Shown piece after piece: positions 7,679 to 16,123 of a DNA stretch of 22,121 bases. Location: positions 1-22,121 of the IMG/VR virus record IMGVR_UViG_3300034018_000529; one strand, 5' to 3'. Below the pieces are notes generated by a model. The model had not been told where the DNA came from. It saw nothing but the letters and a program-made list of their open reading frames with translations, and did not search any database. This DNA comes from a virus. Position 1 is the stretch's first letter. Each line of letters opens with the position of its first letter. Position numbers and translations under genes: made by a program.

Positions 7679-8171
7679 GGCTGCCTCCTAAGGCTTCAGT
7701 GGTGATGTCAATGATCCTGTTCATCCAGCCGCGCTCGTAGGTCTCTTCGGTGGCGTTGTTTAGCGCGAGATAGCGGGCGATTCGCGCTTTTGCGAAGCGT
7801 CGAATGAACGACAGGTCGCTCATGGCATTGATGGCTGCGGCTGTCTTCGGCCCCATCACGCCGTCCGTCATCGTGCCAGCCGTCGCCTGCGCCATTCTGA
7901 TTGCTGCAGTGACACCCTGATTAACGGCCGCGTCGAACAGCACCAGCGCGACGGCAGGGGTAAACAGGTCGCACTTCATGCCGTTCCAGTAGTCATCCTG
8001 ATAAATCTCAAACGCGGCCTCTTCCGTCAGCTTGCGTATGTCGAGCTTCGGGTATGCGCGCTGGCTAATACCCCACTTGGTGAGGCCGCCCGGGTCGGCA
8101 GGGTCGTTGGTGATTTTGTCGCCACCCTCCAGACGGATAACGACAAACTCGAAAGCGTGATCGTTTAGCAT
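7671..8171 (-). CDS. Endolysin, glycoside hydrolase family 108 with peptidoglycan-binding domain
   Basis: 166 residues, ATG at 8171 two bases after the previous stop. The N-terminal half carries the GH108 signature with RLEGG at residues 13-17, where E15 is the expected catalytic glutamate, followed by TNDPADPGGLTKWGIS. Residues about 85-150 match the PG_binding_3 domain usually fused to it (FDAAVNQG, DGVMGPKTAAAINA). The enzyme would cut the glycan strands of peptidoglycan. No signal peptide or N-terminal anchor is visible, so release depends on the holin next door. Family assignment is strong from motifs and length. Confidence 0.9.
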   Translation of the reverse strand: MLNDHAFEFVVIRLEGGDKITNDPADPGGLTKWGISQRAYPKLDIRKLTEEAAFEIYQDDYWNGMKCDLFTPAVALVLFDAAVNQGVTAAIRMAQATAGTMTDGVMGPKTAAAINAMSDLSFIRRFAKARIARYLALNNATEETYERGWMNRIIDITTEALGGSHE

Positions 8172-8173
8172 GG

Positions 8174-8428
8174 CTACGGCGTCACCAGCGTAAGCTGGTG
8201 CTCCTCAAGATCAGATTCCAGACGGGCAGCGAAGTCCTCAGGCAGCCACTCGCTGTTCCACTCTTCTGCCGTCAGGAGCGGGTACGTGATGTGGCAGCAG
8301 TAGTCGGCTCCGTCTTCCTGCCACTCGATAACCACCTTTACTTTTTGGCCGACAGAGACGCTCTGCACGGTCGCGGGAAATCCGCGATAGTCGATTACAT
8401 CGCCTGCGTTTAGCTGGTCAGCACGCAC
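8174..8428 (-). CDS. Hypothetical protein between tail and lysis genes
   Basis: 84 residues, GTG start at 8428 with AGGAGG five bases upstream, overlapping the preceding TAG by one base. Sequence is beta-strand rich and small-domain-like: AGDVIDYRGFPATVQSVSVG then KVKVVIEWQEDG, ending in an acidic helix (EDFAARLESDLEEHQLTLV). No family recognised. It could belong to the tail module or the lysis module. The strong ribosome binding site argues that it is translated. Confidence 0.55.
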   Translation of the reverse strand: MRADQLNAGDVIDYRGFPATVQSVSVGQKVKVVIEWQEDGADYCCHITYPLLTAEEWNSEWLPEDFAARLESDLEEHQLTLVTP

Positions 8429-9273
8429 TATCGCCTCCTAAGTTCTCGCGTTACGTTAAAGACGGCGCTTCCTGCTCTCGGGCATCGAGCAAGACCTTTG
8501 CCGATTGCGCCAGCCAGTGAACATTGAGCGCCCGGCTCGCCGGTCAACTGAACCGTGAGCCTCATGGATGGGATGGCGAGCGTGTTGAGCGCAGGAATGG
8601 CATCGAACGCATTTACGATGCAGGTATAGCTACCCTGCGAGATGCTCCATACCGCATCAGGAAACCGCTCACCTTTCCATACAGGCTGCACTATCCGCTG
8701 GAGTACCCTGTCTGCTTCCGCCTGCGTGATCGCGCCGTATGCCGCAGTAGCCAGAGGTCCAAAACTTGCTGTCGCCTGCGCTTGAGCGACGATCATGTTG
8801 TCGCCAATTCCTCCCTGATAAGAGACGGTGCCGCCAGAGCCAAGCTGGCCGAGCAAAATGGTGCCCCCTCCAGTGAATGCCCCGGACGGGGCGGGCGACG
8901 GCGCGCCTACGGTGACTTCTGTTGGAGAGTTTTCATTTGTTCCAACCCACACTCGCCATGCTGCTGCCGACCCTGTGTTAAGGAAGGACATCATAAAGGC
9001 TATGAATCTCCACTCATTAAGAACAATGCCAGCGCCGCTGGTTGTCCAAACGCCGCCCGTCGTGGCGTTTTGCGTGTACAGCGTTATTTCTGATGTTGTG
9101 GCTGCTATGCGGGCGCTATGAGTATTCCCGCTCGACCAGTAGGCTCGCCCTGCTGTCAGGGTTGTCGGCCTATACCATCCGCAAATTAAAGACGTATTGG
9201 TAGTGCCGCCCATCGTTTGGGAGCTTGGTGTCGATATCCTGTTGTTGTTAGCGCCACCAAAGCTCCATGCCAT
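8428..9273 (-). CDS. LamG-like tail-associated protein
   Basis: 281 residues, ATG at 9273 just after the previous stop (TAACATG). Residues 1-210 follow a LamG/concanavalin-like pattern: MAWSFGGANNNRISTPSS, SLICGWYRPTTLTAGRAYW, LNEWRFIAFMMSF, VGTNENSP, TILLGQLG, then GGIGDNMIVAQ. Near residues 180-215 a helix with TQAEADRVLQRI and VWKGERFPDAVWSIS follows the jelly-roll. The extreme C-terminus (about 245-281) is arginine and cysteine-containing and may be another small domain. Likely a receptor-binding or virion-surface lectin, inferred from fold and from its place at the end of the fibre module. It shares the fold type of the partial gene at 1-545 but is not obviously a copy of it. Confidence 0.65.
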   Translation of the reverse strand: MAWSFGGANNNRISTPSSQTMGGTTNTSLICGWYRPTTLTAGRAYWSSGNTHSARIAATTSEITLYTQNATTGGVWTTSGAGIVLNEWRFIAFMMSFLNTGSAAAWRVWVGTNENSPTEVTVGAPSPAPSGAFTGGGTILLGQLGSGGTVSYQGGIGDNMIVAQAQATASFGPLATAAYGAITQAEADRVLQRIVQPVWKGERFPDAVWSISQGSYTCIVNAFDAIPALNTLAIPSMRLTVQLTGEPGAQCSLAGAIGKGLARCPRAGSAVFNVTRELRRR

Positions 9274-9274
9274 G

Positions 9275-9907
9275 TTAGTTGCGCTCGACGTAGACGTTTA
9301 ACTGCGGCAACTGTCCTGTCGTGAAGAACGTATGCCCAGCACGGGTTATCAGTGCGGCGAACAGGCTTGTGCCGCCGGCGCAAACATACGGGATTGCTAA
9401 GTTGTAGGACTGCGCCATGCGGTTGTTTGTCAGGTCGAACGCACCAGCAAGCTGAATCAAAGCGACAATCTTGAGTGAGTCTGCGTCGGTGATGGAGAAG
9501 GCGGCGTTGTCTGTTGCGAGCGTTGCGCTTGAATCGAAGATCACCACATCGTATGCGCCAATGATGTCTGACTGATCGATCAGGGTTGCCCCTACAATTA
9601 CACCACTGCCACCAGACACGCGAGCCGCGTTCGCCAGCGTGATTGGAAGGCCGACCTGATCGCCTGCGACATAGGCAGTGGTCGCCGTGGTGACGCCTGT
9701 GACGCCGACTGCAATGCGGACCAGATCGCGCCGGGCTACGGTCTGCATCTCACCCGTGCTGGATACAGAGACGGCGCTGTAGTCGCCGTCCGTCGTGCTG
9801 CCGCTCAGGTGATTCCTGACGCCCAGCATCATCACGCCCATGTGGCCGTCAGCGTGAGGCGAGTCTTCCTTCTGCGCGAAGACCTCCGGGATCATGTTCT
9901 GGCTCAT
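9275..9907 (-). CDS. Putative virion structural protein
   Basis: 210 residues, ATG at 9907 overlapping the previous stop (ATGA). Two parts are visible. An N-terminal segment of about 60 residues has HADGHMGVMMLGVRNH and DGDYSAVSVSSTGEMQTV. A beta-rich domain then has VGLPITLANAARVSGGSGVI, YDVVIFDSSATLATDNAAFS and a C-terminal AGHTFFTTGQLPQLNVYVER. Similar proteins occur among phage structural genes, but I cannot name a family with certainty. Between fibre and LamG genes, it is most likely a tail or fibre accessory protein. Confidence 0.55.
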   Translation of the reverse strand: MSQNMIPEVFAQKEDSPHADGHMGVMMLGVRNHLSGSTTDGDYSAVSVSSTGEMQTVARRDLVRIAVGVTGVTTATTAYVAGDQVGLPITLANAARVSGGSGVIVGATLIDQSDIIGAYDVVIFDSSATLATDNAAFSITDADSLKIVALIQLAGAFDLTNNRMAQSYNLAIPYVCAGGTSLFAALITRAGHTFFTTGQLPQLNVYVERN

Positions 9908-10230
9908 GTGGTGATGACCCCGCTGATGGTGACGGTGAGCGCGCTGGCCGTGCCCTGCAGCGCCTGCAGAGTGTCAGTCGTGCTGAGATGCAGGAACCCG
10001 CTCCAGTCATAGCTGGAGTTCCCCGGCACGCTGAGGGCGGTCAGCCAGCAATTGGCTGCAGTTGCTGCAGATGCGTTAATGGCCAGACTGATCGTCGCCG
10101 CCGTTGCCGTGGTGTTGCATATGTGGATGTTCCGCACCACTACCGTCGTTGCTGACGGGACGGTGTAAAGCGTTGTGTTGCCTGTGCCCGGCTGGGCCGG
10201 GCCGTAAATCCTTCCAGAAGCGTCTGGCAT
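9904..10230 (-). CDS. Small beta-rich virion-type protein
   Basis: 108 residues, ATG at 10230 overlapping the previous stop (TGATG). Nearly all predicted beta: residues 20-60 hold LYTVPSATTVVVRNIHICN and ATISLAINASAATAANCW, followed by VPGNSSYDWSGFLHLSTTDT. This looks like a single immunoglobulin-like or jelly-roll domain of a decoration or tail protein. No catalytic motif. Function is inferred only from composition and its place in the fibre module. Confidence 0.5.
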   Translation of the reverse strand: MPDASGRIYGPAQPGTGNTTLYTVPSATTVVVRNIHICNTTATAATISLAINASAATAANCWLTALSVPGNSSYDWSGFLHLSTTDTLQALQGTASALTVTISGVITT

Positions 10231-11087
10231 CAGTCAGTCCCCCACTTCGCCATGCTTACAAAACTTGCTGTCCCGCCGCTGCCCGCCAGCGCGTATTTCG
10301 TACTGAGGTTAACTCCTCCCTCCTGCAGCGTTGTGGCGTTCAGAGTGCCGGTTACCGTGTGCGTGCCGTCTGCGGCGATCAGGAGCCGCTCTGTGAGCGT
10401 TCCAGAACTGTTGGCAACCCGGAAGGACAGCGATCCGGGAACAACGCCCGTGGACACCGTGCCATTCACCAGAGCGCGTATGTCCGCCGAGCGCGTGAAC
10501 TGGGTGCCGTCTGCGCCTTCCCAAGTTAGGTAGCCAAGCGTGTCGCCGCTGGTCGTTGTCGTGAACGTGCCAATGGTTGCACCGTCAGACTTCGCCAGCA
10601 CCAGAGCAGGAGCAACGGCCGCCGCAGAGTTCCATGCCGCGTGCAGCTGCGTGGAAAGCTGCGTGGTTGTGGAGTGCGTCTGCAGCTTCGCGCCGTTGCT
10701 AAGCTGGGTTCCTGTCTGCGCGGACGCTGCGCTGAGAGATACCGTGTGACCGGCAATCCTGATGCCAGCCCCGTCAACGATCCACGGTGTCGCGTCAGGG
10801 TTGGTCTCGTCTTCGACAACCAGCGAGTTCCCGGCCCCAAGCTGCGTGATGCGGAGCGCGTCGGACGCTGAGTTGACGCTCACGCTTGTCGCGCCAGTGA
10901 TCGCCCCGCCGGTCAGCGGGAGCTTGTCCGCACTGACCTCCACGATGGACTCGACGCTGGATACGTTCTTCTTGAGGAACAGCTTCCCGTCGTTGGTGTT
11001 GATCGCCAACTCGCCAAGCGAAAGGTCGGTTGTGAGCGGCACCTTAGCGGCGACCGCGCTCTGTTTCATCTTGATCGTGTTTGCCAA
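10230..11087 (-). CDS. Tail fibre protein 3, Mtd_N-like N-terminus
   Basis: 285 residues, TTG start at 11087 with GGGAGG six bases upstream. Residues 1-40 (TIKMKQSAVAAKVPLTTDLS, GELAINTNDGKLFLKK) match the N-terminal virion-attachment domain seen in Mtd-like and many other fibre proteins. The middle is a serine/threonine-rich beta shaft with ALVLAKSDGATIGTF and DTLGYLTWEGADGTQFTRSA. The C-terminus ends in YALAGSGGTASFVSMAKWG. A segment LRITQLGAGNSLVVEDET is a common fibre shaft element. It is the third of three successive fibres. Receptor and assembly partners unknown. Confidence 0.68.
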   Translation of the reverse strand: MANTIKMKQSAVAAKVPLTTDLSLGELAINTNDGKLFLKKNVSSVESIVEVSADKLPLTGGAITGATSVSVNSASDALRITQLGAGNSLVVEDETNPDATPWIVDGAGIRIAGHTVSLSAASAQTGTQLSNGAKLQTHSTTTQLSTQLHAAWNSAAAVAPALVLAKSDGATIGTFTTTTSGDTLGYLTWEGADGTQFTRSADIRALVNGTVSTGVVPGSLSFRVANSSGTLTERLLIAADGTHTVTGTLNATTLQEGGVNLSTKYALAGSGGTASFVSMAKWGTD

Positions 11088-11128
11088 AACTGGCCTCCCT
11101 TACTGCCTAAACAGGCGGGCGTGAGTGA

Positions 11129-12754
11129 TTAGAACGTACCTCCATCAACGACCGAGCCGTCCGACAGCACGATGCCGCTGGTCGGCAGAGTGATGCTGGT
11201 TGCTGCAGTAACCGTGAGCGTGGTGGCGAACGCACCAGACAGCGTCAGAGCGCCGCCAGTGACGATGTTGCCGCCGAGCGTGATCGTGCCGCTGTTCGAC
11301 ACGCCCGTGCCGCCATTGGCCGCTGCGAGCGTTCCTGCCAGCGTGATCGCGCCAGTGGTGCTGGTGTTCGGCGTGAAGCCAGTAGTGCCCGCGCTAAACG
11401 AACTGACACCGCTGCTTGAGCCTGAGAACTGGTTAAACTGCAGGGCCGTACCGGACGCGCCACCAATCACAATCGGGTTGTTCGTCGCCAGCACCCAGCC
11501 GCTGTCGGCGTTGGTCGTGCCCTCTTCAACGAACGCGAACGCGCCGGCCGTCACCTCAGCGTCAGCGTCGAAGTCCGTTGCGCGGTCCCAGACGCCGTTC
11601 GCGCCCGTGCCAAGCGTGGTGACTACCCAGATGCCGTTCTGCGCGCCCGTGGACTGGTTCTTGAGCAGGATGCGGTCATTGGCCGCCAGCGTCACGCCGT
11701 CCAGCGTGTTGGGCGCTGCGGTGATCTGGCCGCGAGCGCTAGTGCCGCCCGTGGCGTTGTAGGTGACGGTAACCGTGGCAGTGCTGGCAGCGCGCACGCT
11801 CTGCTTGACGTCCAGACCAGCGCGAGCCGCGTCCACGTAGGACTTGGTGGCCGCGTCCTGCGGGTTCACCGGGTCGGCAAGTGACGTCAGCTTGAAGCTG
11901 CCCCACGATACATCCGCCGTCGGTGCGCCAACCTGCGAGTGCGTCGGCATGGCGTGAACGTGATCAGCGCGTGCGTACCGGGTGGACGTTCCAACAGCCG
12001 CAGTACCCAGTGCTGAGCCGGTGACGGCAGATGCCTGCCCCAGCACAAAAGCCGTGGTCGCGATCTGCGTGGTGTTGGTATCGACCGCAGCCGTAGTGGA
12101 CAGAGGTGTGCCGGTGAAAGACGGGCTGGCAAGCGGTGCGCGGCTGGTGTCGCTGGCGTGAACGTGGTCAGCGCGGGCGTAGCGCGTACTGGTGCCGATT
12201 GCCACGGTGCCGTTCATCACCGGGTTCGACGCTGACGCCTGTCCCAGTACGAAGGCCGTGGTGGCGATCTGGGTTGTGTTGGTGTCTACGGCCGCCGTGG
12301 TGGACAGTGGCGTGCCTGTGAGGCTTGGGGAAGCCAGAGGGGCGCGTGAGGTGTCGCTGGGGTGTACGTGGTCAGCACGGGCGATCTGGGCGCTTGTGCC
12401 GGCCGCCTGCGCGCCGTTCATCGTGATCGTGCCAGCCGTGTCGTTGCGGACAACGTCATTGGCGATCTCGGCATTCACAAAGGCCGTCGTGGCGATCTGC
12501 GTGGTGTTCGTTCCAACCGCAGCAGTCGGCGCAGTCGGCGTGCCAGTAAAGGCAGGGCCTGCCAACCCAGCGAAAGCGCCTGAGCCGCCAATAGCGATGA
12601 CCGACGTTGCAGAGCCACCAGCGCCGCCAGTGCCGGTGCCGTAGTACAAGACGTTGTCCTGCTCGTTAAACGCCAGTTCGGCGTTCGCCAGCGTGGACGG
12701 GGCTCCGGCTGCACCGCCGGCTGCGCGGCGCTTGATGCGGATGGTGTTCGGCAT
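11129..12754 (-). CDS. Tail fibre protein 2 with roughly 70-residue HVH repeats
   Basis: 541 residues, ATG at 12754 with GGAGAG upstream. N-terminal Mtd_N-like domain (TIRIKRRAAGGAAGAPSTLA, NAELAFNEQDNVLYYGTG). Residues about 65-280 hold three repeats of a unit with FTGTPxxxTAAVxTNTTQIA, TTAFVLGQAS and YARADHVHxSDTSRAPL. The HxH pairs recall metal-binding histidines of known fibre needles. Next comes a VNPQDAATKSYVDA segment typical of phage fibres, a domain with DRILLKNQSTGAQNGIWVV, and a glycine/threonine shaft (TGVSNSGTITLGGNIVTGG). It ends VVDGGTF, like the DGGNF end of the neighbouring fibre. Host recognition or shaft role inferred. Confidence 0.72.
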   Translation of the reverse strand: MPNTIRIKRRAAGGAAGAPSTLANAELAFNEQDNVLYYGTGTGGAGGSATSVIAIGGSGAFAGLAGPAFTGTPTAPTAAVGTNTTQIATTAFVNAEIANDVVRNDTAGTITMNGAQAAGTSAQIARADHVHPSDTSRAPLASPSLTGTPLSTTAAVDTNTTQIATTAFVLGQASASNPVMNGTVAIGTSTRYARADHVHASDTSRAPLASPSFTGTPLSTTAAVDTNTTQIATTAFVLGQASAVTGSALGTAAVGTSTRYARADHVHAMPTHSQVGAPTADVSWGSFKLTSLADPVNPQDAATKSYVDAARAGLDVKQSVRAASTATVTVTYNATGGTSARGQITAAPNTLDGVTLAANDRILLKNQSTGAQNGIWVVTTLGTGANGVWDRATDFDADAEVTAGAFAFVEEGTTNADSGWVLATNNPIVIGGASGTALQFNQFSGSSSGVSSFSAGTTGFTPNTSTTGAITLAGTLAAANGGTGVSNSGTITLGGNIVTGGALTLSGAFATTLTVTAATSITLPTSGIVLSDGSVVDGGTF

Positions 12755-12765
12755 GTCAGTCTCTC

Positions 12766-13830
12766 CTAAAAGTTGCCGCCGTCAGACAGCGTAGTCTTCG
12801 CCACGTTGACCCAGTTGGTGCCTGAGAACTCCAGATGGTCACCAGTTGTCAGGCTGGCTGTAGACACAGGAAACCCGCTCAGGTTCGGTGTTCCGTTCTT
12901 CCACGTTGAGACGGTTCCGTCATAGACCAGCGCCTGTCCCGTGGAGGGCGCGGTGATCAGGACATCGTGGAGTTCATTCAACTCCTGCCCGTTGATCACT
13001 TTGATGTAGGCCGAGCCCGCAGCGCCGTTGCTGGCGTTGACTACCCAGCCCATGAACACGCCGTGCGCAGGCTGAGTCGGGCGGGTTGTGGTCAGCGCGC
13101 CTGACGTCTCAGACAGCCAGAGCGCAGCACCATCGGCGAAGGATGCCGTGGGGAGCGTGCTTAGGCCCGTCAGGAGCCCTGCGACCATCATGTAGCCGTC
13201 AGTGGACCCGGTGATGTTCTCAACCGCCACGCCGAACGTGGGGGCCGCAGTGGACTCCACAGAGGCATCAGCAAGCTCGACGGTCAGGTGCGAGCCGGTC
13301 GAGCCGACAACGTACACCGCTTGCCCTTTGGTGATCGTGCCTGCCGTTGACTTGCGGACGATCCGCATCAGGCTCTCGTTCACGTTGCTGGAGAATGAGC
13401 CCGTGGTGACGGTCAGACCCTGCAGCGTGCCGCCCGTGAGCGCGACGGCGTTGGCGTTCTGCGTGGCCATCGTGCCCAGCCCCAGCGTGGTGCGCTGCGC
13501 TGATGCGTCGATGTCATCGAGCAGTGCTTTGCCGGCCGTGGTGATGTCGCCGCCCAGCTTGGCGTTGTTCACGGCCCCGGCGTCGATGGTCCACGTTGCG
13601 CCGCTACCGCTTACCGTGATGTCGCCCTTATCGCCGTCAGTCAGGGCTCCGCCGCCGCCAGATGACGCGGTATAGGACAGGGCATTCCACGCCGTGGTGC
13701 CGTTGCCCAACTTACTCTTGCGGGTGTCAGTCTCAAAGCCAAGCTGCCCGTCCTCCAGCACCGGATTGGCTGTAGTCCAGTTGGCGGCGGTGTCTCTGCG
13801 ATGACGCAGGATGGCGGGGGTGGAGGTCAT
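12766..13830 (-). CDS. Tail fibre protein 1, Mtd_N-like N-terminus
   Basis: 354 residues, ATG at 13830 overlapping the previous stop (ATGA). Residues 5-55 are a textbook Mtd_N-like (major tropism determinant N-terminal) segment: [20 protein letters not shown] then [27 protein letters not shown] shaft with [20 protein letters not shown] and [20 protein letters not shown] follows. A domain of about 110 residues ([16 protein letters not shown] to [16 protein letters not shown]) is common in phage fibre proteins. The end resembles fibre 2 (LSDGGNF). First fibre downstream of terminase. Not part of a diversity-generating retroelement in this window: no reverse transcriptase or template repeat seen. 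Confidence 0.72.
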   Translation of the reverse strand: MTSTPAILRHRRDTAANWTTANPVLEDGQLGFETDTRKSKLGNGTTAWNALSYTASSGGGGALTDGDKGDITVSGSGATWTIDAGAVNNAKLGGDITTAGKALLDDIDASAQRTTLGLGTMATQNANAVALTGGTLQGLTVTTGSFSSNVNESLMRIVRKSTAGTITKGQAVYVVGSTGSHLTVELADASVESTAAPTFGVAVENITGSTDGYMMVAGLLTGLSTLPTASFADGAALWLSETSGALTTTRPTQPAHGVFMGWVVNASNGAAGSAYIKVINGQELNELHDVLITAPSTGQALVYDGTVSTWKNGTPNLSGFPVSTASLTTGDHLEFSGTNWVNVAKTTLSDGGNF

Positions 13831-14045
13831 ACCCCTCCCTCTTCCAGATCAACGGTCCCCACAGTATACACGGCCGTTGCGTTTAATTCATCGAAGTCCC
13901 ATGGGGCACCAGAGCCCGCTGCGGCGATCTCCTCTTCCGTCAGGCGCGACAGGGCGGAGACGCGCTCCAACTCCTGCTGCACCCAGCGGATCAGGTCAGG
14001 CGTGCCCGTCTGCAGGCTTGGCGGCTGCCCGGGGATGTAGATCAC
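13827..14045 (-). CDS. Small hypothetical protein between terminase and fibres
   Basis: 72 residues, GTG start at 14045 overlapping the terminase stop (GTGA), and its own stop overlaps the first fibre start. N-terminal [20 protein letters not shown] leads into a helix ([23 protein letters not shown]), then [19 protein letters not shown]. No family is known to me. The helix followed by a short beta end might be a fibre N-terminal adaptor or chaperone; this is speculation from position. Confidence 0.55.
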   Translation of the reverse strand: MIYIPGQPPSLQTGTPDLIRWVQQELERVSALSRLTEEEIAAAGSGAPWDFDELNATAVYTVGTVDLEEGGV

Positions 14046-15535
14046 TCGAAATACCTCCCGTCCGGTGCCCAGCCAGACTCGACCAGATCAGCGGACTCCT
14101 CTGACCAACTGGCGCTAAACGCGGGCTGGCCTTCGCCTGCGCCCAGCAGTGCGTATTGTGCGCTCTCGACGACGTGAGAGGTAGAGTCCTTCACCGGGCG
14201 GTCATGGAACCGATCCTCACCGCTCACCTTCACGCGCCGGAACTGGTACGCCCCGGCCAAGCCCCGGACAAGCGTCGAGCAGGACGGATCGATCAGCATG
14301 GCAGGGCGGCCGTCGATGATCTCGCGCAGCAGCCCGTCGATGGCTTCGCAGCGCTTCTCGAAATCGTTGGACGGCGCGGGCAGGGCTTCGACGCCTTCGG
14401 CCAGCAGCATATCGAAAGGGGTGTGGTCCTCCGTCTGGGCCTGCGCAGAGCCCGCAGGATCGCCCCAGACCGACACACTGAAGCCCGGGTACCGGTCGGA
14501 CAGGAACTTGCGCAGCAGGCGGCCAAAGGTGCGTGCGCTGGTGTTCACAGTGCATAGCTCAGCGAGCCCGTGCCATGCGCCGTTGGGCTGGCGCTGCCAT
14601 ACCGTGGCGGCAGGGGTGCGCCCAAAGTCCACGCCGACCGTCAGCGGTAGCCCGGGGAAGGGGCCGACAGGTGCGACGTGCAGCGATTCGTTGAAGGCGG
14701 GATGGACGGGCCTGCCATCAGCGTGGAAGACAAACTCATTGGCGATGTTGGACCTGATCCATGACTCTGCCCGGCCGGCAATGGCGTTGCGGTAGTAGTC
14801 CGTCGGCAGGTTACTCAGGTTCTCCGCTGCCGGGTTGGGCGTCCACGATCCACCGGAGCGCACCATGGCCCCGGGCTGGATGAAGAACTCCCAGTTGTCG
14901 GGCACGTTGTCCAGCGCGAACTTGGCCAGCCAGTGGTCGCGGTCCGGTGCGTTGGTGTCGCCCAGCACGCCATAGCGCGCACCCCGCACTGACTGCTCCG
15001 GGTAGCGGCCAACACGCGCCATCAACTGGCTCACGTTGGTATGGGACAGTTCCTTCGTTTCGTTTAACCACAGGCCGGTGAGTTGCAGGCCCCGGGCTTT
15101 ACGTTGATCGTCGGCCAGATCGAAAGCGAGAAACAGTAGCTCAGCCTGCACCGTGGTGCCGTCGTAGCGGCGGTATTGGCACGTCCACGTCGGCGGCGTG
15201 CCCATGACCATGCGACCGACCTGCATCTGGTCAGTCCATCGTCGCCAGTCAGCGATGGTGGTGGTCTGGAGGTCCGGGTAGCTGTTGCGCACTGCAGCCC
15301 AGCGTGAGCGCCTGACGCCATTGGCATCCGCTGCCTGCGAGTCCATCTGCGCGAGTATCTCTGCGATGACCGCCTGAGTCTTGCCGCTGCCCAACGGGCC
15401 GATCACCATCCGGACGTGAGCATTGGACTGGTGCATGCGCAGAAGGGTTGGACCCTGCGCGGCGTAGGCAACATGCACTGCCCCATCAGCCTGCACGATG
15501 CGGCTGCGGGTGGCGTCACTCCTGCCCGTCTGCAT
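14042..15535 (-). CDS. terL: Terminase large subunit
   Basis: 497 residues, ATG at 15535, overlapping the small-subunit gene by 20 bases. The packaging motor has an ATPase and a nuclease. Walker A is GPLGSGKT at 46-53, and a Walker B-like GLWLNE sits at 154-159. The C-terminal RNase H-like nuclease is shown by VGVDFGRT with D303, VWGDP with D359, and KDSTSHVVESAQYALLG, where D450 is the likely third acid. Length is normal for the family. It is followed directly by fibre genes rather than by portal, an unusual order. Identification from motifs is strong. Confidence 0.92.
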   Translation of the reverse strand: MQTGRSDATRSRIVQADGAVHVAYAAQGPTLLRMHQSNAHVRMVIGPLGSGKTQAVIAEILAQMDSQAADANGVRRSRWAAVRNSYPDLQTTTIADWRRWTDQMQVGRMVMGTPPTWTCQYRRYDGTTVQAELLFLAFDLADDQRKARGLQLTGLWLNETKELSHTNVSQLMARVGRYPEQSVRGARYGVLGDTNAPDRDHWLAKFALDNVPDNWEFFIQPGAMVRSGGSWTPNPAAENLSNLPTDYYRNAIAGRAESWIRSNIANEFVFHADGRPVHPAFNESLHVAPVGPFPGLPLTVGVDFGRTPAATVWQRQPNGAWHGLAELCTVNTSARTFGRLLRKFLSDRYPGFSVSVWGDPAGSAQAQTEDHTPFDMLLAEGVEALPAPSNDFEKRCEAIDGLLREIIDGRPAMLIDPSCSTLVRGLAGAYQFRRVKVSGEDRFHDRPVKDSTSHVVESAQYALLGAGEGQPAFSASWSEESADLVESGWAPDGRYFE

Positions 15536-15917
15536 CGTGATCCGGCTCCGGTGGCTGGTCGATCACCATGGGTTCCTCACGGGATGCGATGGTGCCCCGG
15601 AAGTCGAGCACCACGGTCCTCAAGCTGTCCGACTCGATCTTCACGTCCTTCGGCAGCAGGCTGGCAATGACCCTGAGGTACGTGCTGGGGTCCTCCTCAC
15701 GCACCCTCTCGACGGCTCCGACACCGTAGGTGGTGAAGTCCTCCAGCAAGATGTTCAACACCTTCTTGGTGAGCCGATCACGGGCTCCCGGGTGCCTACC
15801 CATGCCCGGACTCCATCCCGGCTGCGTATATGGCGCTTGCTGTAGGCCCTCACGCCTTCCTGTAGCCTCTCTGGAGCCCGCTACAGGCACGGGTGCCACT
15901 GGGGTAGCTCTATCCAC
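15516..15917 (-). CDS. terS: Terminase small subunit
   Basis: 133 residues from GTG at 15917, two bases after the preceding stop, with GGAGAGG seven bases upstream. An internal ATG at 15803 (MGRHPGARDRLTKK) also has a GGAG seven bases before it and may be the true or a second start, giving 95 residues. The core LTKKVLNILLEDFTTYGVGA, VERVREEDPSTYLRVIASLL then PKDVKIES matches phage small terminase proteins of the type "LxxDFxxxGxxAIxxVRxExPxxYLxVIASLLPKE". It recognises viral DNA and loads the large subunit. The N-terminal 38 residues are disordered. Confidence 0.8.
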   Translation of the reverse strand: MDRATPVAPVPVAGSREATGRREGLQQAPYTQPGWSPGMGRHPGARDRLTKKVLNILLEDFTTYGVGAVERVREEDPSTYLRVIASLLPKDVKIESDSLRTVVLDFRGTIASREEPMVIDQPPEPDHDADGQE

Positions 15918-15919
15918 GG

Positions 15920-16123
15920 TTAAACCTCTCCTGCGCAGTCTGTGGAGGCTCTGAGGGCATCTGTGATGCTGGTCAGTGTGTGTAGGGTATCACTGACGTG
16001 CTGACGGGCCAGATCGACCCTGCCAGACAGCATCATCCCCAGTGCTGGCACCAGTTGCTGCTCTACCCACTGCACGGTGACTACGGGCTCACCGCTGTCA
16101 GCCAGTCGAAAGGGAAGACTCAT
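15920..16123 (-). CDS. Small hypothetical protein upstream of terminase
   Basis: 67 residues, ATG at 16123 overlapping the nuclease stop (ATGA). It has a short beta start (MSLPFRLADSGEPVVTVQWV) and then mostly helix (EQQLVPALGMMLSGRVDLAR, HVSDTLHTLTSITDALRA). No recognisable family, no membrane segment. It is coupled to its neighbours by overlap and so probably co-translated. Function unknown. Confidence 0.5.
   Translation of the reverse strand: MSLPFRLADSGEPVVTVQWVEQQLVPALGMMLSGRVDLARQHVSDTLHTLTSITDALRASTDCAGEV

Noticed and set aside
10230-13830. Possible diversity-generating retroelement because of Mtd-like fibre N-termini
   Set aside because: No reverse transcriptase, no variable/template repeat pair in the window. 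The Mtd_N-like domain is common in ordinary fibres.
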